Positions 35,695 to 44,701 are shown, counted from the first letter of the stretch. The stretch: DNA of 64,000 nucleotides from Lentzea waywayandensis (GCF_900115955.1 NZ_FOYL01000003.1:901117-965116); one strand, 5' to 3'. Numbers and translations are program-made. Notes: generated by a model not told the origin, from the letters alone.

Positions 35695-36714
35695 TTGTTC
35701 GAGCACGGACTGGTCGAGGTGCCGCCCGGACAACTCGGCAGGGTGGAAGCGGACGCGGCCGCCGCCGGGATGCACGTGATCGACCTGTCCGCGGAGATCG
35801 GCGCGCACCCGAGCTGGGAAGCGCTCGCCGATGATCTGTGGGACCAGGCGCACGCCTCCGGGACGGTCGTCGTCTGGCCGGGCTCGCGCGCGTTCCGGCT
35901 GGCCGCGCCGCAGGACTACCGGCACGCCCTCGCCGTCCTCGACGGGATTGCGGCGGCGGTGTTCATCGAGCGCAACGATCTCGAGCCGTACGAGATCGTT
36001 GCGCTCGACACCTATGCCACCGGGGTTGTGCTGACGGCCACGAGCTCCATGTGCTCGGTGGTCGTGGACGGCGTCGTGCACGACCTTCGGCGTGACCAGG
36101 TCGACCCGACCAGCGCCTCGCGGATGGCCTCCGCCTGGTTCGGTGAGGTCGTCTGCGACGTGCTGGTCTCCGCGCGCGACCGGCCGATCGATCTCTCCCA
36201 CCTCGAACCGGCCGCCGCCGTCGAGGTCAGGACCTGGCTGCGGATCGCGGGGCTGGCCGACGCGCGGCCGACCCCGTTCGGCCTGGCGCTCGCCGAGTTG
36301 GTGCTGGCCACCGGCCGCGTCGCCGATCTGGCGTCCGAGCACGGCAGGTGGGAGCTCTACGAGACGTCCTTCGGCCGGCTGGACCTGCTGCGCGCGGCGG
36401 TGCGGCACGAACCGGACGGCGTGCTGGCGAAGTCGGTCGTGCTGGCGGTGCTTCCGCTGACCGACGACCACTCGGCGTGGTTCGAGGTGGCCGACGACGA
36501 GCACGTGCGAAGCAGGAGCCGTGAGATCGGAGTGCTGCGCCGGGCTGTGGACCTCACCCGCGAAGAGATCGACGTGTGGGCGTGGTCCGACTGGTTGCAG
36601 CTGCGACTCGCCGAACTGCCCGCTCCGGCGGTGCTGCGAGCGCTGGTGGACGAGGGCCGCACCAAGCGCGTCCGCCGGCTGGCGTTCGCCACGCTCAGGA
36701 CCGTGCCGGACTAG
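35695..36714 (+). CDS. Conserved-looking protein of unknown function
   Basis: A 339-residue soluble protein with no signal peptide, membrane segment or motif I recognise. It has blocks of mixed alpha/beta character (AVLDGIAAAVFIERNDLEPYEIVALDTY) and a helical C-terminal half rich in Leu, Arg and Ala. TTG at 35695 was chosen because AGGGGGAG lies directly upstream; the frame is open further into kdpE. It starts 8 bases after kdpE, so it may be the third gene of that operon. Its last four bases overlap the opposite-strand gene. Confidence 0.6.
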   Translation: MFEHGLVEVPPGQLGRVEADAAAAGMHVIDLSAEIGAHPSWEALADDLWDQAHASGTVVVWPGSRAFRLAAPQDYRHALAVLDGIAAAVFIERNDLEPYEIVALDTYATGVVLTATSSMCSVVVDGVVHDLRRDQVDPTSASRMASAWFGEVVCDVLVSARDRPIDLSHLEPAAAVEVRTWLRIAGLADARPTPFGLALAELVLATGRVADLASEHGRWELYETSFGRLDLLRAAVRHEPDGVLAKSVVLAVLPLTDDHSAWFEVADDEHVRSRSREIGVLRRAVDLTREEIDVWAWSDWLQLRLAELPAPAVLRALVDEGRTKRVRRLAFATLRTVPD

Positions 36715-37208
36715 GGCTTCGGGTCCGGCGGGGGCGTGCTCGACGACGAGGACGACGGCGGCGCGGTGGTCGGCGACGCCGAGGACGAGGAGGTCGACGA
36801 CGGCGGCTCGGTCTGAGACGGCGGCGGCGTGCTCTGCGTCGGCTGTGTCGGCTTCGCCGGGTCGGTCGTCAGCTGCGGCTGGTCCGGCGTGCCCGGCTTC
36901 GGCTGGTCCTGCGGGCGGGCGGCCTGCTTGCGGTCCGGTGCGGACGCCGGCTTCGGGGCGCCGGAGGACACCGTGACCACGACGGTGCTGGTGCTGCCGT
37001 CCGGCGCGACGCTCGTGATGGTCTGCACGACGTCTGCCGCCGTGCGTTCCGGGGTCGCTTCACGGCCGGATGCGGCCAGCATGGAGGCCACGGTGGCGAA
37101 CAGGGTCGCCACGACCACTCCGCCCGCAGCCAGCATCACTGCCGTGCCCATGCGCTTCTTGGGCTGGGCAGGCTCGGTCGGTGACTGCGGATGATCTTCC
37201 TCGAACAC
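36711..37208 (-). CDS. Single-pass membrane protein with Pro/Ser/Thr-rich tail, paralog B
   Basis: A 165-residue protein: short acidic N-terminus, one membrane helix (about residues 22-45, MLAAGGVVVATLFATVASML), a Thr/Val-rich strand region and a low-complexity Pro/Ser/Thr tail. The GTG at 37208 was chosen because GAGGAG lies six bases before it and because it aligns with paralog A next door; an upstream GTG at 37292 is the alternative. The conserved membrane segment and TITS/TVT motifs show it is a paralog of the upstream gene. Likely envelope exposed; function unknown. Confidence 0.65.
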   Translation of the reverse strand: MFEEDHPQSPTEPAQPKKRMGTAVMLAAGGVVVATLFATVASMLAASGREATPERTAADVVQTITSVAPDGSTSTVVVTVSSGAPKPASAPDRKQAARPQDQPKPGTPDQPQLTTDPAKPTQPTQSTPPPSQTEPPSSTSSSSASPTTAPPSSSSSSTPPPDPKP

Positions 37209-37336
37209 CACTCGCTCCTCGGGGGAAACCCGGTCGGATGGACTTGCGTTCGAGTTATCGGCGGAAACGAACCAACGCCTCAGCAGAGCCACACCTTCGT
37301 GTAGCTCTGCGTCACGTGGCGGTGACGGGCGTAACC

Positions 37337-37810
37337 CTAGGCCGGTGGCGTCGTTGTCGTCGTGCTCGTCGTAGTGGTGGTGGTCGACGAGGAAGTCGTG
37401 GTCGTCGTGTTGTTGTTCGTGGTCGTCGTGGACGACGAGGTGATCACCGGCGGCGGGTCGTCGGTCGTGACCGTCGTGGTGGTGCCGTCGGGGCGCGTGA
37501 TGGTCGTGACGCGCGTCTGCTTCTTCGTCGTCGTGGTCGCCGAGGTGGCGGTGGTGGTCTCCGCGGCCGACGACGTCTGCGTGACGCTCGAGGTCGGTGC
37601 GGAGGTCGGCACGATGCTCAGGGCGTCGCGCACGGCCTCCTTGCGCGGCGGCTGGGTCGCCGGTGACTCGGATGCGGAGTCCGAGCCGGCGGCGAAGGAG
37701 GCGACGGCGGCGAAGACGGTCGCCAGCACGACGCCTGAGGCGGCTAGGACGACCTGCGGCGCTCCTCGGAAGAAGCGCGAGCGCGAGTCCGGTTCCGGGC
37801 TCTCGTACAC
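37337..37810 (-). CDS. Single-pass membrane protein with Thr-rich tail, paralog A
   Basis: A 157-residue protein with the same layout as paralog B: short N-terminus starting YESPEPDSRSRFF, a membrane helix near residues 18-40 (VVLAASGVVLATVFAAVASF), TTITRPDGTTTTVTT, and an almost pure Thr/Ser/Asn/Pro tail. GTG at 37810 is preceded by AGGGG, and this start lies 22 bases after the stop of the CAP-domain gene, suggesting an operon. Function unknown; the tail could span the cell wall. Confidence 0.65.
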   Translation of the reverse strand: MYESPEPDSRSRFFRGAPQVVLAASGVVLATVFAAVASFAAGSDSASESPATQPPRKEAVRDALSIVPTSAPTSSVTQTSSAAETTTATSATTTTKKQTRVTTITRPDGTTTTVTTDDPPPVITSSSTTTTNNNTTTTTSSSTTTTTTSTTTTTPPA

Positions 37811-37832
37811 GAAGTTTCCCCTGCTCGAACGG

Positions 37833-38564
37833 TCAGCGGCCGAAGTTCTGGGTCCAGTAGTTGCCGCGGGTGTCAAGCCCCACGCCCATCGTGGTGAAGC
37901 TGCAGTTCTCGATGTTCTCGCGGTGGCCGGTGGACTTCATCCAGCCGTCCACGACCGCCGCGGCGGTCGGGTAGCCCATCGCGATGTTCTCGCCGCCCGG
38001 CTTCGGGTAGCCGGCCTCGCGCATGCGGACGTCGAACGTCCTGCCGTCCTGCGACGTGTGCGAGAAGTACTTCTTGGTCGCCATGTCCGTGCTGTGGGCC
38101 TGCGCGGCGGTCGTGATGCGGTCGTCGATCACGAGGGCCTTGCAACCCGCTGCGGCACGGGCGTCGTTCGTGAGCGCGAGCACCGCCTGCTCCGGCGTCT
38201 GGCCGGTGGGGGGCTGCGTCTGGGCGGGCGGCTTCGGCGCCTCGGGGGGTGGCGTCGTGGTGGACGGGGACGCCGGCGTCGAAGGTGTGGAGGAAGGCGT
38301 CTCGGCCGTCGTCGAGGTGGCGGGCACCGACGAGGACGACTGGGCCGTGGGGTCGCCGGTCTCGGCGTTGCCGCCGTCGGACGGCGGTCTGTTGCCGTTG
38401 GGTGCGGCGGCGTTGCCCGTTCCGAACTGGTTCGCTGCGTCGGTGGTCTCCTGCTGTGCGGCATTGGTGAAACCGATGCCGAGAGGGGAGGTACCGGAGA
38501 GGGCGAGGCCGCCGATTCCGGTTGCACCGATCAGCAGGCCGAGTAAGAGGCTGCGGGCACTCAC
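37833..38564 (-). CDS. Secreted CAP/SCP-domain protein
   Basis: A 243-residue protein. An N-terminal hydrophobic segment (SARSLLLGLLIGATGIGGLAL) acts as signal or anchor, then a Ser/Pro/Thr-rich linker of about 85 residues, then a CAP (SCP/PR-1) domain from about residue 125 (VLALTNDARAAAGC, HSTDMATKKYFSHTSQDG, GENIAMGYPTAAAVVDGWMKSTGHRENI). Bacterial CAP proteins act in the envelope, some as lipid binders; the activity here is unknown. GTG at 38564 is supported by a TACGGT box eight bases upstream. First gene of a three-gene minus-strand group. Confidence 0.88.
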   Translation of the reverse strand: MSARSLLLGLLIGATGIGGLALSGTSPLGIGFTNAAQQETTDAANQFGTGNAAAPNGNRPPSDGGNAETGDPTAQSSSSVPATSTTAETPSSTPSTPASPSTTTPPPEAPKPPAQTQPPTGQTPEQAVLALTNDARAAAGCKALVIDDRITTAAQAHSTDMATKKYFSHTSQDGRTFDVRMREAGYPKPGGENIAMGYPTAAAVVDGWMKSTGHRENIENCSFTTMGVGLDTRGNYWTQNFGR

Positions 38565-38572
38565 GAGCCGGG

Positions 38573-38578
38573 ACCGTA
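38573..38578 (-). promoter_or_regulatory. -10 box TACGGT for the CAP-domain gene
   Basis: On the minus strand TACGGT is eight bases upstream of the GTG at 38564. It supports that start and a leaderless transcript. Confidence 0.4.
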
Positions 38579-38619
38579 CCACTAATGGGTGACAACCCCA
38601 GAGTGCGTCTTCGGTCACC

Positions 38620-38635
38620 TGGCGTGACTACGCCA
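38620..38635. promoter_or_regulatory. Palindrome between CAP and acylphosphatase genes
   Basis: TGGCGTGACTACGCCA has 6-bp perfect arms around GACT. It lies in the divergent region, 17 bp before the acyP start and 56 bp from the CAP gene start. A possible operator. Confidence 0.35.
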
Positions 38636-38651
38636 CCATTCGGAGGTGGAC

Positions 38652-38918
38652 GTGCGACTAAACGCGTGGGTACGAGGACGGGTTCAGGGTGTTGGTTTCC
38701 GCTGGTGGACGCGAGCCAGGGCGCTAGAACTCGGCCTGGTCGGGAGTGCTTCGAACAGGCCGGACGGCCGGGTCGAGGTCGTTGCCGAGGGTTCGCGGGA
38801 GAACTGTGAACAACTGCTGAATGCTCTCCGTTCGGGTGAAACCCCCGGACACGTCGAATCTGTCGGTGAGCAGTGGTCGGACGCCAGAGGTGACCTGACC
38901 GGGTTCATCGAGCGCTGA
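38652..38918 (+). CDS. acyP: Acylphosphatase
   Basis: An 88-residue enzyme that hydrolyses acyl phosphates. The signature [15 protein letters not shown] carries the catalytic Arg, and the catalytic Asn is in [20 protein letters not shown] at 38652 was preferred over the in-frame GTG six bases upstream because the latter overlaps the GGAGG ribosome site, which is correctly spaced (5 bases) for 38652. In actinobacteria acyP often lies between mutM and smc, as here in order though not in spacing. Confidence 0.93.
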   Translation: MRLNAWVRGRVQGVGFRWWTRARALELGLVGSASNRPDGRVEVVAEGSRENCEQLLNALRSGETPGHVESVGEQWSDARGDLTGFIER

Positions 38919-38951
38919 ACCTTTCCGAACGAGATGGCGTAGTAGGGGATC

Positions 38952-39458
38952 GTGGACTCCTCAGAAGACGTCCTCATCCAGCTGTACGACCGCTGGAGAG
39001 GCCCGCTGCTGCACTACGTGCTGCGGCTGGTCGACGGCGACTATCAGCAGGCAGAGGACGTCGTGCAGGAGACCCTGCTCCGCGCGTGGCGGCACCACGA
39101 GGAGTTGAAGCCGGACGACGCGGCGCCGTGGCTCTACACGGTCGCGAAGAACCTGGTGATCTCCGGCTACCGCCGCCGCAACGCACGCGCGACCGAGGTG
39201 CCGCTCGAACCGGTGGACCTGCCACCGGTCAGCGACCAGGTCGAACACGTGCTCCAGACGTGGCAGATCGCGTCGGCGCTGCGGGCGCTCACGCCTGAGC
39301 ACCGGACGGTCGTCATCGAGCTCTACTACCGCCGCCGCACCGTCGCGGAGGCCGCCAAGACGCTCGGCATCCCGCCGGGCACCGTCAAGTCGCGCTGCTT
39401 CTACGCACTGCGGGCGCTGCGCGACGCGCTGGAGGAAAGAGGGGTGACCGAGGCGTGA
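38952..39458 (+). CDS. ECF-family RNA polymerase sigma factor (SigL/SigK-like)
   Basis: A 168-residue ECF sigma factor. Region 2 is LYDRWRGPLLHYVLRLVDGDYQQAEDVVQETLLRAWRH; region 4 is LTPEHRTVVIELYYRRRTVAEAAKTLGIPPGTVKSR. It lacks regions 1 and 3. The next gene, overlapping by four bases (GTGA), encodes a zinc-binding membrane anti-sigma factor, the typical partner. The target promoters cannot be read from this window. Confidence 0.93.
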   Translation: MDSSEDVLIQLYDRWRGPLLHYVLRLVDGDYQQAEDVVQETLLRAWRHHEELKPDDAAPWLYTVAKNLVISGYRRRNARATEVPLEPVDLPPVSDQVEHVLQTWQIASALRALTPEHRTVVIELYYRRRTVAEAAKTLGIPPGTVKSRCFYALRALRDALEERGVTEA

Positions 39459-40090
39459 GCTGCCAGCACACCGTCGACGTCGGCGCCTACCTCTTCGGCT
39501 CGCTCGATCTGAAGGAACGAGCCGTGTTCGAACGTCATCTCGGCACCTGCGACTGCTGCCAGGCCGAGATGCTGCGGCTGGCCCCGTTGCCGGGCCTGCT
39601 CGGCCGCCTGACCCTGGAGGACGTCGAGAACCTCGACGAGATCCCCGCCTGCCCGCCCGGGCCGAAGCACGACCAGCGACGCGTGCTGATCGCGTGCGCG
39701 GCCGTCCTGGTGCTGCTGGCGCTGGCCGGAGGCAGTTTCTTCCTGTGGCCGACGCAGTCGCAGCCCTCGTCGGCGCCGCCCTCGTCGAGCCAGCCGCCCA
39801 CGCCGACCTGGGCCGCCAAGGACGCGGCCAGCGGGGTGGACGGCGAGGTGTCGATGGTCTCGAAGACCTGGGGCACCGAGATGTGGTTCAAGCTCGGCGA
39901 GGTCAAGCCGGGTGCGCGCTGCAAGGTCATCGTGTTCGACCGGCGGGGTCAGCGGGAGGTCGGCGGCTGGTGGGGCTCCGATCACGGGGCTGACGAGCGG
40001 ATTCCCGGTTCGACGTCGTTCAGGGTCGACCAGATCGAACGTTTGGAGGTGTCCGACGAAAGCGGGCTGTTGGTTACTCTCCGTCCATAG
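39455..40090 (+). CDS. Membrane anti-sigma factor with zinc-binding domain
   Basis: A 211-residue partner of the preceding sigma factor. The N-terminal anti-sigma domain has the HxxxCxxC motif (His28, Cys32, Cys35) and an extra early Cys3/His5. One membrane helix lies near residues 75-95 (VLIACAAVLVLLALAGGSFFLW), followed by a Ser/Pro linker and an extracytoplasmic domain (MWFKLGEVKPGARCKVIVFD). This is the RslA/RskA design: the outside domain could sense envelope or redox change, and cleavage would free the sigma factor. Confidence 0.9.
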   Translation: MSCQHTVDVGAYLFGSLDLKERAVFERHLGTCDCCQAEMLRLAPLPGLLGRLTLEDVENLDEIPACPPGPKHDQRRVLIACAAVLVLLALAGGSFFLWPTQSQPSSAPPSSSQPPTPTWAAKDAASGVDGEVSMVSKTWGTEMWFKLGEVKPGARCKVIVFDRRGQREVGGWWGSDHGADERIPGSTSFRVDQIERLEVSDESGLLVTLRP

Positions 40091-40137
40091 ACGCGCAGGT
40101 CAAGGCCCGCGTCCCGCATCATCCGCAAGCGTTTGGG

Positions 40138-40143
40138 TACTCT
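40138..40143 (+). promoter_or_regulatory. -10 box TACTCT for smc
   Basis: TACTCT followed by exactly seven bases and the GTG at 40151. Supports that start over in-frame codons upstream and predicts a leaderless transcript. Confidence 0.5.
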
Positions 40144-40150
40144 GCCCGGC

Positions 40151-43100
40151 GTGCATCTCAAGAGCCTGACGCTGAAGGGCTTCAAGTCCTTCGCCTCGGC
40201 TACCACGCTGCGCTTCGAGCCCGGCATCACCTGTGTGGTCGGCCCCAACGGGTCCGGCAAGTCCAACGTGCTCGACGCGCTGCGCTGGGTGATGGGCACG
40301 CAGGGCGCCAAGGACCTGCGCGGCGGCAAGATGGAGGACGTCATCTTCGCCGGCACGTCCGGCCGCGCGCCGCTCGGTCGCGCCGAGGTGACGCTGACGA
40401 TCGACAACGCCGACGGCATGCTGCCGATCGAGTACACCGAGGTGTCGATCACCCGCCGCATGTTCCGCGAGGGCGCCACCGAGTACGAGATCAACGGCAA
40501 CTCGTGCCGCCTGATGGACATCCAGGAACTGCTGTCGGACTCCGGCATCGGCCGCGAGATGCACGTGATCGTCGGTCAGGGCCAGCTCGCCGCGATCCTC
40601 GAGTCCAAACCGGAGGAACGGCGCGCGTTCATCGAAGAGGCCGCCGGCGTCCTCAAGCACCGCAAGCGCAAGGAAAAGGCGCTGCGCAAGCTGGAGGCGA
40701 TGCAGGCGAACCTGACGCGCCTCACCGACCTCACCGCGGAACTGCGCCGCCAGCTCAAGCCTCTCGGCAAGCAGGCCGAGATCGCCCGGCGCGCGCAGGT
40801 CGTCCAGTCCGAGCTGCGGGACAGCAAACTCCGCCTGCTCGCCGACGACCTGGTGACGCAGCGCGAGACCATCGCGCAGGAGGAGCACGACGAGGCGAAG
40901 GCCCGCGTGCGCCGCGCCGAGGTCGAGAAGTCGTTGCAGGCCGCGCAGTACCAGCAGAACGAGCTGGAGGAGCGGGTCGCCGCCGACTCGCCGAAGCTGC
41001 AGGCCGCGCAGGACACCTGGTACCGGCTGTCCGCTTTGGAGGAACGCCTCCGCGGCACCGTGCGCCTCGCCGCCGAACGAGCCCGTCACCTGTCCGACGT
41101 CGTGGACGCGCCCAGCAGGGGCCGCGATCCCGACGACCTCGACCGCGAGGCCGAGGAGACCGCCGAGATGGAGCTGGAGCTCCAGGAAGGCGTGACGGAG
41201 GCCCGCATCGCGCTGGCGGAGGCCGTGGAGACGCGCGCCGAACTGGAGCGCATGGTCTCGCAGGCGGAGAAGGCGCACATCGCCGCCGTCCGCGCGATCG
41301 CCGACCGCCGCGAGGGCCTCGCCCGCCTGTCCGGTCAGGTGGAGGCGTTGCGCAGCAAGACGAGCGCGACCGCCGAGGAGATCGAACGACTGTCCGTCAC
41401 GCTGTCCGAGGCCTCCGAACGCGTCGAGTTCGCGTCGATGGAACTGGCCGAGGCACGCGAGATCACCGGCACCGAGGACGAGGACGACCACGGCCTCGAC
41501 GAACGCCACCACCAGGCCGTGCAGTCCAACGACGCGGCCAGGCAGCGCGTCGAGGAACTGGTCAAGGCCGAACGCACGGCGGAACGCGACATCGCGTCGT
41601 GGCGAGCCCGCGTCGACGCACTCTCGCTGGGCCTGACGCGCAAGGACGGCGCGGGCGCGCTGCTCGCGTCGGACGTGCCGGGCCTGCTGGGTTCCGTCGC
41701 CGCGCTGCTGACCGTCGAGCCCGGTTTCGAGGTGGCGCTGGCCGCCGCGCTCGGCCCGATCGCCGACGCCGTCGCGGTGTCGTCGGGCGACGGCGCGTTG
41801 CAGGCGCTGAAGCTGTTGAAGGAGAAGGACGCCGGCCGCGCGGGCGTGCTGATCGGCTCGTACGGGTCCACTGTGGACACGTCGCAGTGGGGCTACCTGC
41901 CGCACGGCGCGAGGTGGGCGATCGACGTCGTGCACGCGCCCGAGGCGCTGCGCCCGGCGTTGGCCCGTGCGCTCGATCGCCTTGCCGTGGTGGGAGATCT
42001 GGACACCGCGGCCGGGTTCCACGGCCGAGCGGTGACCCGGGAGGGCGACCTCTTCGGCACGGACTGGGCCGTCGGCGGCTCGGGTGCCCAGGGCCAGAGC
42101 GTCATCGAGGTGCAGGCCGCCGTCGACGAGGCGCAGGAGCAGCTCGCGACCGCCGAACGGGCGCTGGAGCACGCTTCGGCCGCGCTCGAAGGTGCCCGCG
42201 CCGAACAGCAGGCCCGCCGCAAGGTGCTCGACGCGGTCAAGGAGGCCATGCAGGAGGCCAAGGTCCGCCAGGCCCGCTCCGGCGAGCGGCTGAACCGGAT
42301 GGCCACGGCCGTGCGGTCGGCGGAGGCCGAGGTCAGCCGCATCTCCGAGCAGCGCGCCAAGGTCGAGCGGTCGCGCGAGGAAGCCCTGATGAAGCTGGGC
42401 GAGCTCGAAGAGCGGCTGCTGATGGCCGAGGAGGAGCAGACCCTCGACGACGAGCCGGACACCGAGCAGCGCGACGAACTGGCCGCGGAGCTCGCTCAGG
42501 CCCGCCAGGGCGAGATGGACGCACGTCTGGTGCAGCGCACCGCGGAAGAGCGCGCACGGGCGTTGCAGGGCAAAGCAGAGGGCCTGCGTCGTGCCGCGCG
42601 CGCCGAGCGTGAGGCACGCGAACGCCATGCGCGCGCGACCCAGCACCGCGCCCGTGGTGCCGTGGTGGCGAAGGCCGTCGCTCGCGGCGGTGAGCAGGCG
42701 CTGGAACGCATCGAGATCTCGCTGTCCCGTGCGGCCCGTGAGCGCGACCAGGCCCAGGAACGCCGTTCGCAGCACGAACTCCTGCTGACCCAGGTGCGCA
42801 ACGTGGCACGGGAGATGTCCGGTGAGCTGGAGAAGCTCGTCGACGCCGTGCACCGCGACGAGGTCCTGCGCGCCGAGCAGCGCATGCGCATCGAACAGCT
42901 GGAAACCAAGATCGCCGAGGACTTCGGCATCGGCCTGGACGACCTGATCAACGAGTACGGCCCCGAGGTCATGGTGCCCGCGTCGGCCGCCGAGATGGCC
43001 GAGTACCAGGCCGCCAAGGAACGCGGCGAGCAGGTCTCCGAGCCGCAGCCGATGCCGTTCGACCGCGACACCCAGACCCGCCGAGCCAAGCGCGCCGAAC

Positions 43101-43822
43101 GCGACATGTCGTTGCTGGGCAAGGTGAACCCGCTGGCGCTGGAGGAGTTCGCGGCGCTGGAGGAGCGCTACAAGTTCCTCTCCACGCAGCTGGAGGACAT
43201 CAAGGACACCCGCCGCGACCTGCTCACCGTTGTGAAGGAGGTCGACGACAAGATCCTCGAGGTCTTCACGCTGGCCTACGAGGACGTGGCGCGCGAGTTC
43301 GAGATCGTCTTCAAGGTCCTGTTCCCGGGCGGCGACGGGCGGCTGGTGCTGACCGAGCCCGACGACATGCTGACCACCGGCATCGAGCTGGAGGCCCGCC
43401 CGCCCGGCAAGAAGGTCAAGCGCCTGTCGCTGCTCTCCGGTGGCGAGAAGTCGCTGGCCGCGGTCGCGATGCTGGTCGCGATCTTCCGCGCCCGCCCCTC
43501 ACCGTTCTACGTGATGGACGAGGTCGAGGCCGCGCTGGACGACACGAACCTGCACCGGCTGATCGGCCTGTTCGAGCAGCTGCGGGAACGGTCGCAGCTG
43601 CTGATCATCACGCACCAGAAGCCGACCATGGAGATCGCGGACGCCCTGTACGGCGTCTCGATGCGTGGTGACGGCATCTCGCAGGTGATCTCGCAGCGGC
43701 TGCGCAACTCCAGCGACGAGCCCGCGCGTGCGGCGACGAAACCCGCTGCCGCGCCCGTGGAGACCGCTGAGACCGCTGAGACCGCGGAACCTTCGCCTGA
43801 ACCGGCGGAAGCAGAGGCCTGA
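40151..43822 (+). CDS. smc: Chromosome segregation protein SMC
   Basis: A 1223-residue SMC ATPase of the condensin complex. The N-terminal head starts LKSLTLKGFKSFA and has Walker A GPNGSGKSN. Two long coiled coils surround a hinge near residues 510-650 (GLLGSVAALLTVEPGFEVALAAALG). The C-terminal head has the signature LSGGEKSLAA and Walker B FYVMDEVEAALDD. A Pro/Glu/Thr-rich acidic tail of about 30 residues follows the head. In many actinobacteria ftsY comes next; here it is 5.6 kb away. Confidence 0.97.
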   Translation: MHLKSLTLKGFKSFASATTLRFEPGITCVVGPNGSGKSNVLDALRWVMGTQGAKDLRGGKMEDVIFAGTSGRAPLGRAEVTLTIDNADGMLPIEYTEVSITRRMFREGATEYEINGNSCRLMDIQELLSDSGIGREMHVIVGQGQLAAILESKPEERRAFIEEAAGVLKHRKRKEKALRKLEAMQANLTRLTDLTAELRRQLKPLGKQAEIARRAQVVQSELRDSKLRLLADDLVTQRETIAQEEHDEAKARVRRAEVEKSLQAAQYQQNELEERVAADSPKLQAAQDTWYRLSALEERLRGTVRLAAERARHLSDVVDAPSRGRDPDDLDREAEETAEMELELQEGVTEARIALAEAVETRAELERMVSQAEKAHIAAVRAIADRREGLARLSGQVEALRSKTSATAEEIERLSVTLSEASERVEFASMELAEAREITGTEDEDDHGLDERHHQAVQSNDAARQRVEELVKAERTAERDIASWRARVDALSLGLTRKDGAGALLASDVPGLLGSVAALLTVEPGFEVALAAALGPIADAVAVSSGDGALQALKLLKEKDAGRAGVLIGSYGSTVDTSQWGYLPHGARWAIDVVHAPEALRPALARALDRLAVVGDLDTAAGFHGRAVTREGDLFGTDWAVGGSGAQGQSVIEVQAAVDEAQEQLATAERALEHASAALEGARAEQQARRKVLDAVKEAMQEAKVRQARSGERLNRMATAVRSAEAEVSRISEQRAKVERSREEALMKLGELEERLLMAEEEQTLDDEPDTEQRDELAAELAQARQGEMDARLVQRTAEERARALQGKAEGLRRAARAEREARERHARATQHRARGAVVAKAVARGGEQALERIEISLSRAARERDQAQERRSQHELLLTQVRNVAREMSGELEKLVDAVHRDEVLRAEQRMRIEQLETKIAEDFGIGLDDLINEYGPEVMVPASAAEMAEYQAAKERGEQVSEPQPMPFDRDTQTRRAKRAERDMSLLGKVNPLALEEFAALEERYKFLSTQLEDIKDTRRDLLTVVKEVDDKILEVFTLAYEDVAREFEIVFKVLFPGGDGRLVLTEPDDMLTTGIELEARPPGKKVKRLSLLSGGEKSLAAVAMLVAIFRARPSPFYVMDEVEAALDDTNLHRLIGLFEQLRERSQLLIITHQKPTMEIADALYGVSMRGDGISQVISQRLRNSSDEPARAATKPAAAPVETAETAETAEPSPEPAEAEA

Positions 43823-43824
43823 GG

Positions 43825-43869
43825 GCGGTCGGGGCTGGTGCCTGGGGGGCTTGAACCGGCCCCGACCGC
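43825..43869. terminator. Terminator hairpin after smc
   Basis: GCGGTCGGGGC pairs perfectly with GCCCCGACCGC, and inner CTGGT/ACCGG bases add to the stem with one mismatch. It begins two bases after the smc stop and lies before the converging acyltransferase gene. Confidence 0.75.
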
Positions 43870-43974
43870 GGCCTGGCACCCGAAGGGGTGAGATCCCCCA
43901 GATCGACCTCATCGCTTCAGGTGCGCACGGGCCACTCTGCCGGACGGTGCTTGTGGAAACCTTGTATCGCCAGG

Positions 43975-44688
43975 TCAGGCGCCGCGCGCGTCCAATGCGG
44001 CTGCCTCTTCCGGCGTGGGTGCGGTGCCGCCGAGGTGCGCCGGCGCCCACCAGGCACCCGGCTCGGTCGGGTAGGAGGCCTGCGCGGTGTCCAGCAGGTC
44101 CTGCATCCGCTTGCGCAGCACGTCGTCGCCGGAGTCACCGGGGGAGGGCTCGAACGGCTCGCCGATGAGGATGGTGACCGGCACGTGCCGCTGGGTCAGG
44201 TCCTTGGGACGGCCCTTGGTCCACAGTCGCTGGGTGCCCCACAGCGCGACGGGGACGATCGGCACGCCGGCCTCGTGGGCCAGGCGGTTCGCGCCGGACT
44301 TGATGTCCTTGACCGTGAACGAACGGCTGATCGTGGCCTCGGGGAAGATCCCGACGACCTCGCCGGTGCGGAGCGCGGACAGGGCCTGCTGGTAGGAGGC
44401 CTGGCCCGCGCTCCGGTCGACGGGGATGTGGTGCATGCCGCGCATGAGCGGGCCTGCGATCTTGTTGGCGAAGATCTCGTGCTTCGCCATGAACCGCGTG
44501 AGGCGCCCCGAGGGACGCGCCCCGTAGCCCGCGAAGATGAAGTCGAGGTAGCTGACGTGGTTCGACGCCAGCACCGCTCCACCTGTGCGGGGGACGTGGT
44601 GCGCCCCCTCCACGGTGAGCCGCACGTCGAGCACCTTGAACATGAGCTTCGCTGCGGCGATCACCGGGGGATATACGCGATCCGACAT
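43975..44688 (-). CDS. 1-acyl-sn-glycerol-3-phosphate acyltransferase-like protein
   Basis: A 237-residue PlsC-family acyltransferase. The catalytic box is ASNHVSYLDFIFAGY (HxxxxD), followed by FPEATISRSFTVKDIKSGA (third block) and VPIVPVALWGT (fourth block). A hydrophobic N-terminal stretch suggests membrane association. It probably acylates lysophosphatidate or a related lipid. The ATG at 44688 is preceded by a TACCGT box seven bases upstream. It converges with smc. Confidence 0.9.
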   Translation of the reverse strand: MSDRVYPPVIAAAKLMFKVLDVRLTVEGAHHVPRTGGAVLASNHVSYLDFIFAGYGARPSGRLTRFMAKHEIFANKIAGPLMRGMHHIPVDRSAGQASYQQALSALRTGEVVGIFPEATISRSFTVKDIKSGANRLAHEAGVPIVPVALWGTQRLWTKGRPKDLTQRHVPVTILIGEPFEPSPGDSGDDVLRKRMQDLLDTAQASYPTEPGAWWAPAHLGGTAPTPEEAAALDARGA

Positions 44689-44695
44689 CTTCCGA

Positions 44696-44701
44696 ACGGT
44701 A
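44696..44701 (-). promoter_or_regulatory. -10 box TACCGT for the PlsC-like gene
   Basis: On the minus strand TACCGT is followed by seven bases and the ATG at 44688. A GGAAG also lies in the spacer, so either a leaderless or a very short leader transcript is possible. Confidence 0.4.

Noticed and set aside
36711-37292. A longer version of membrane paralog B starting at 37292
   Set aside because: The 28 extra residues have no counterpart in paralog A, and a well-spaced GAGGAG favours the start at 37208; kept as an alternative only.
40100-42853. A 917-codon minus-strand frame opposite smc
   Set aside because: Low-complexity Leu/Gly/Arg-rich shadow of the coiled-coil codons of smc, with no recognisable family.
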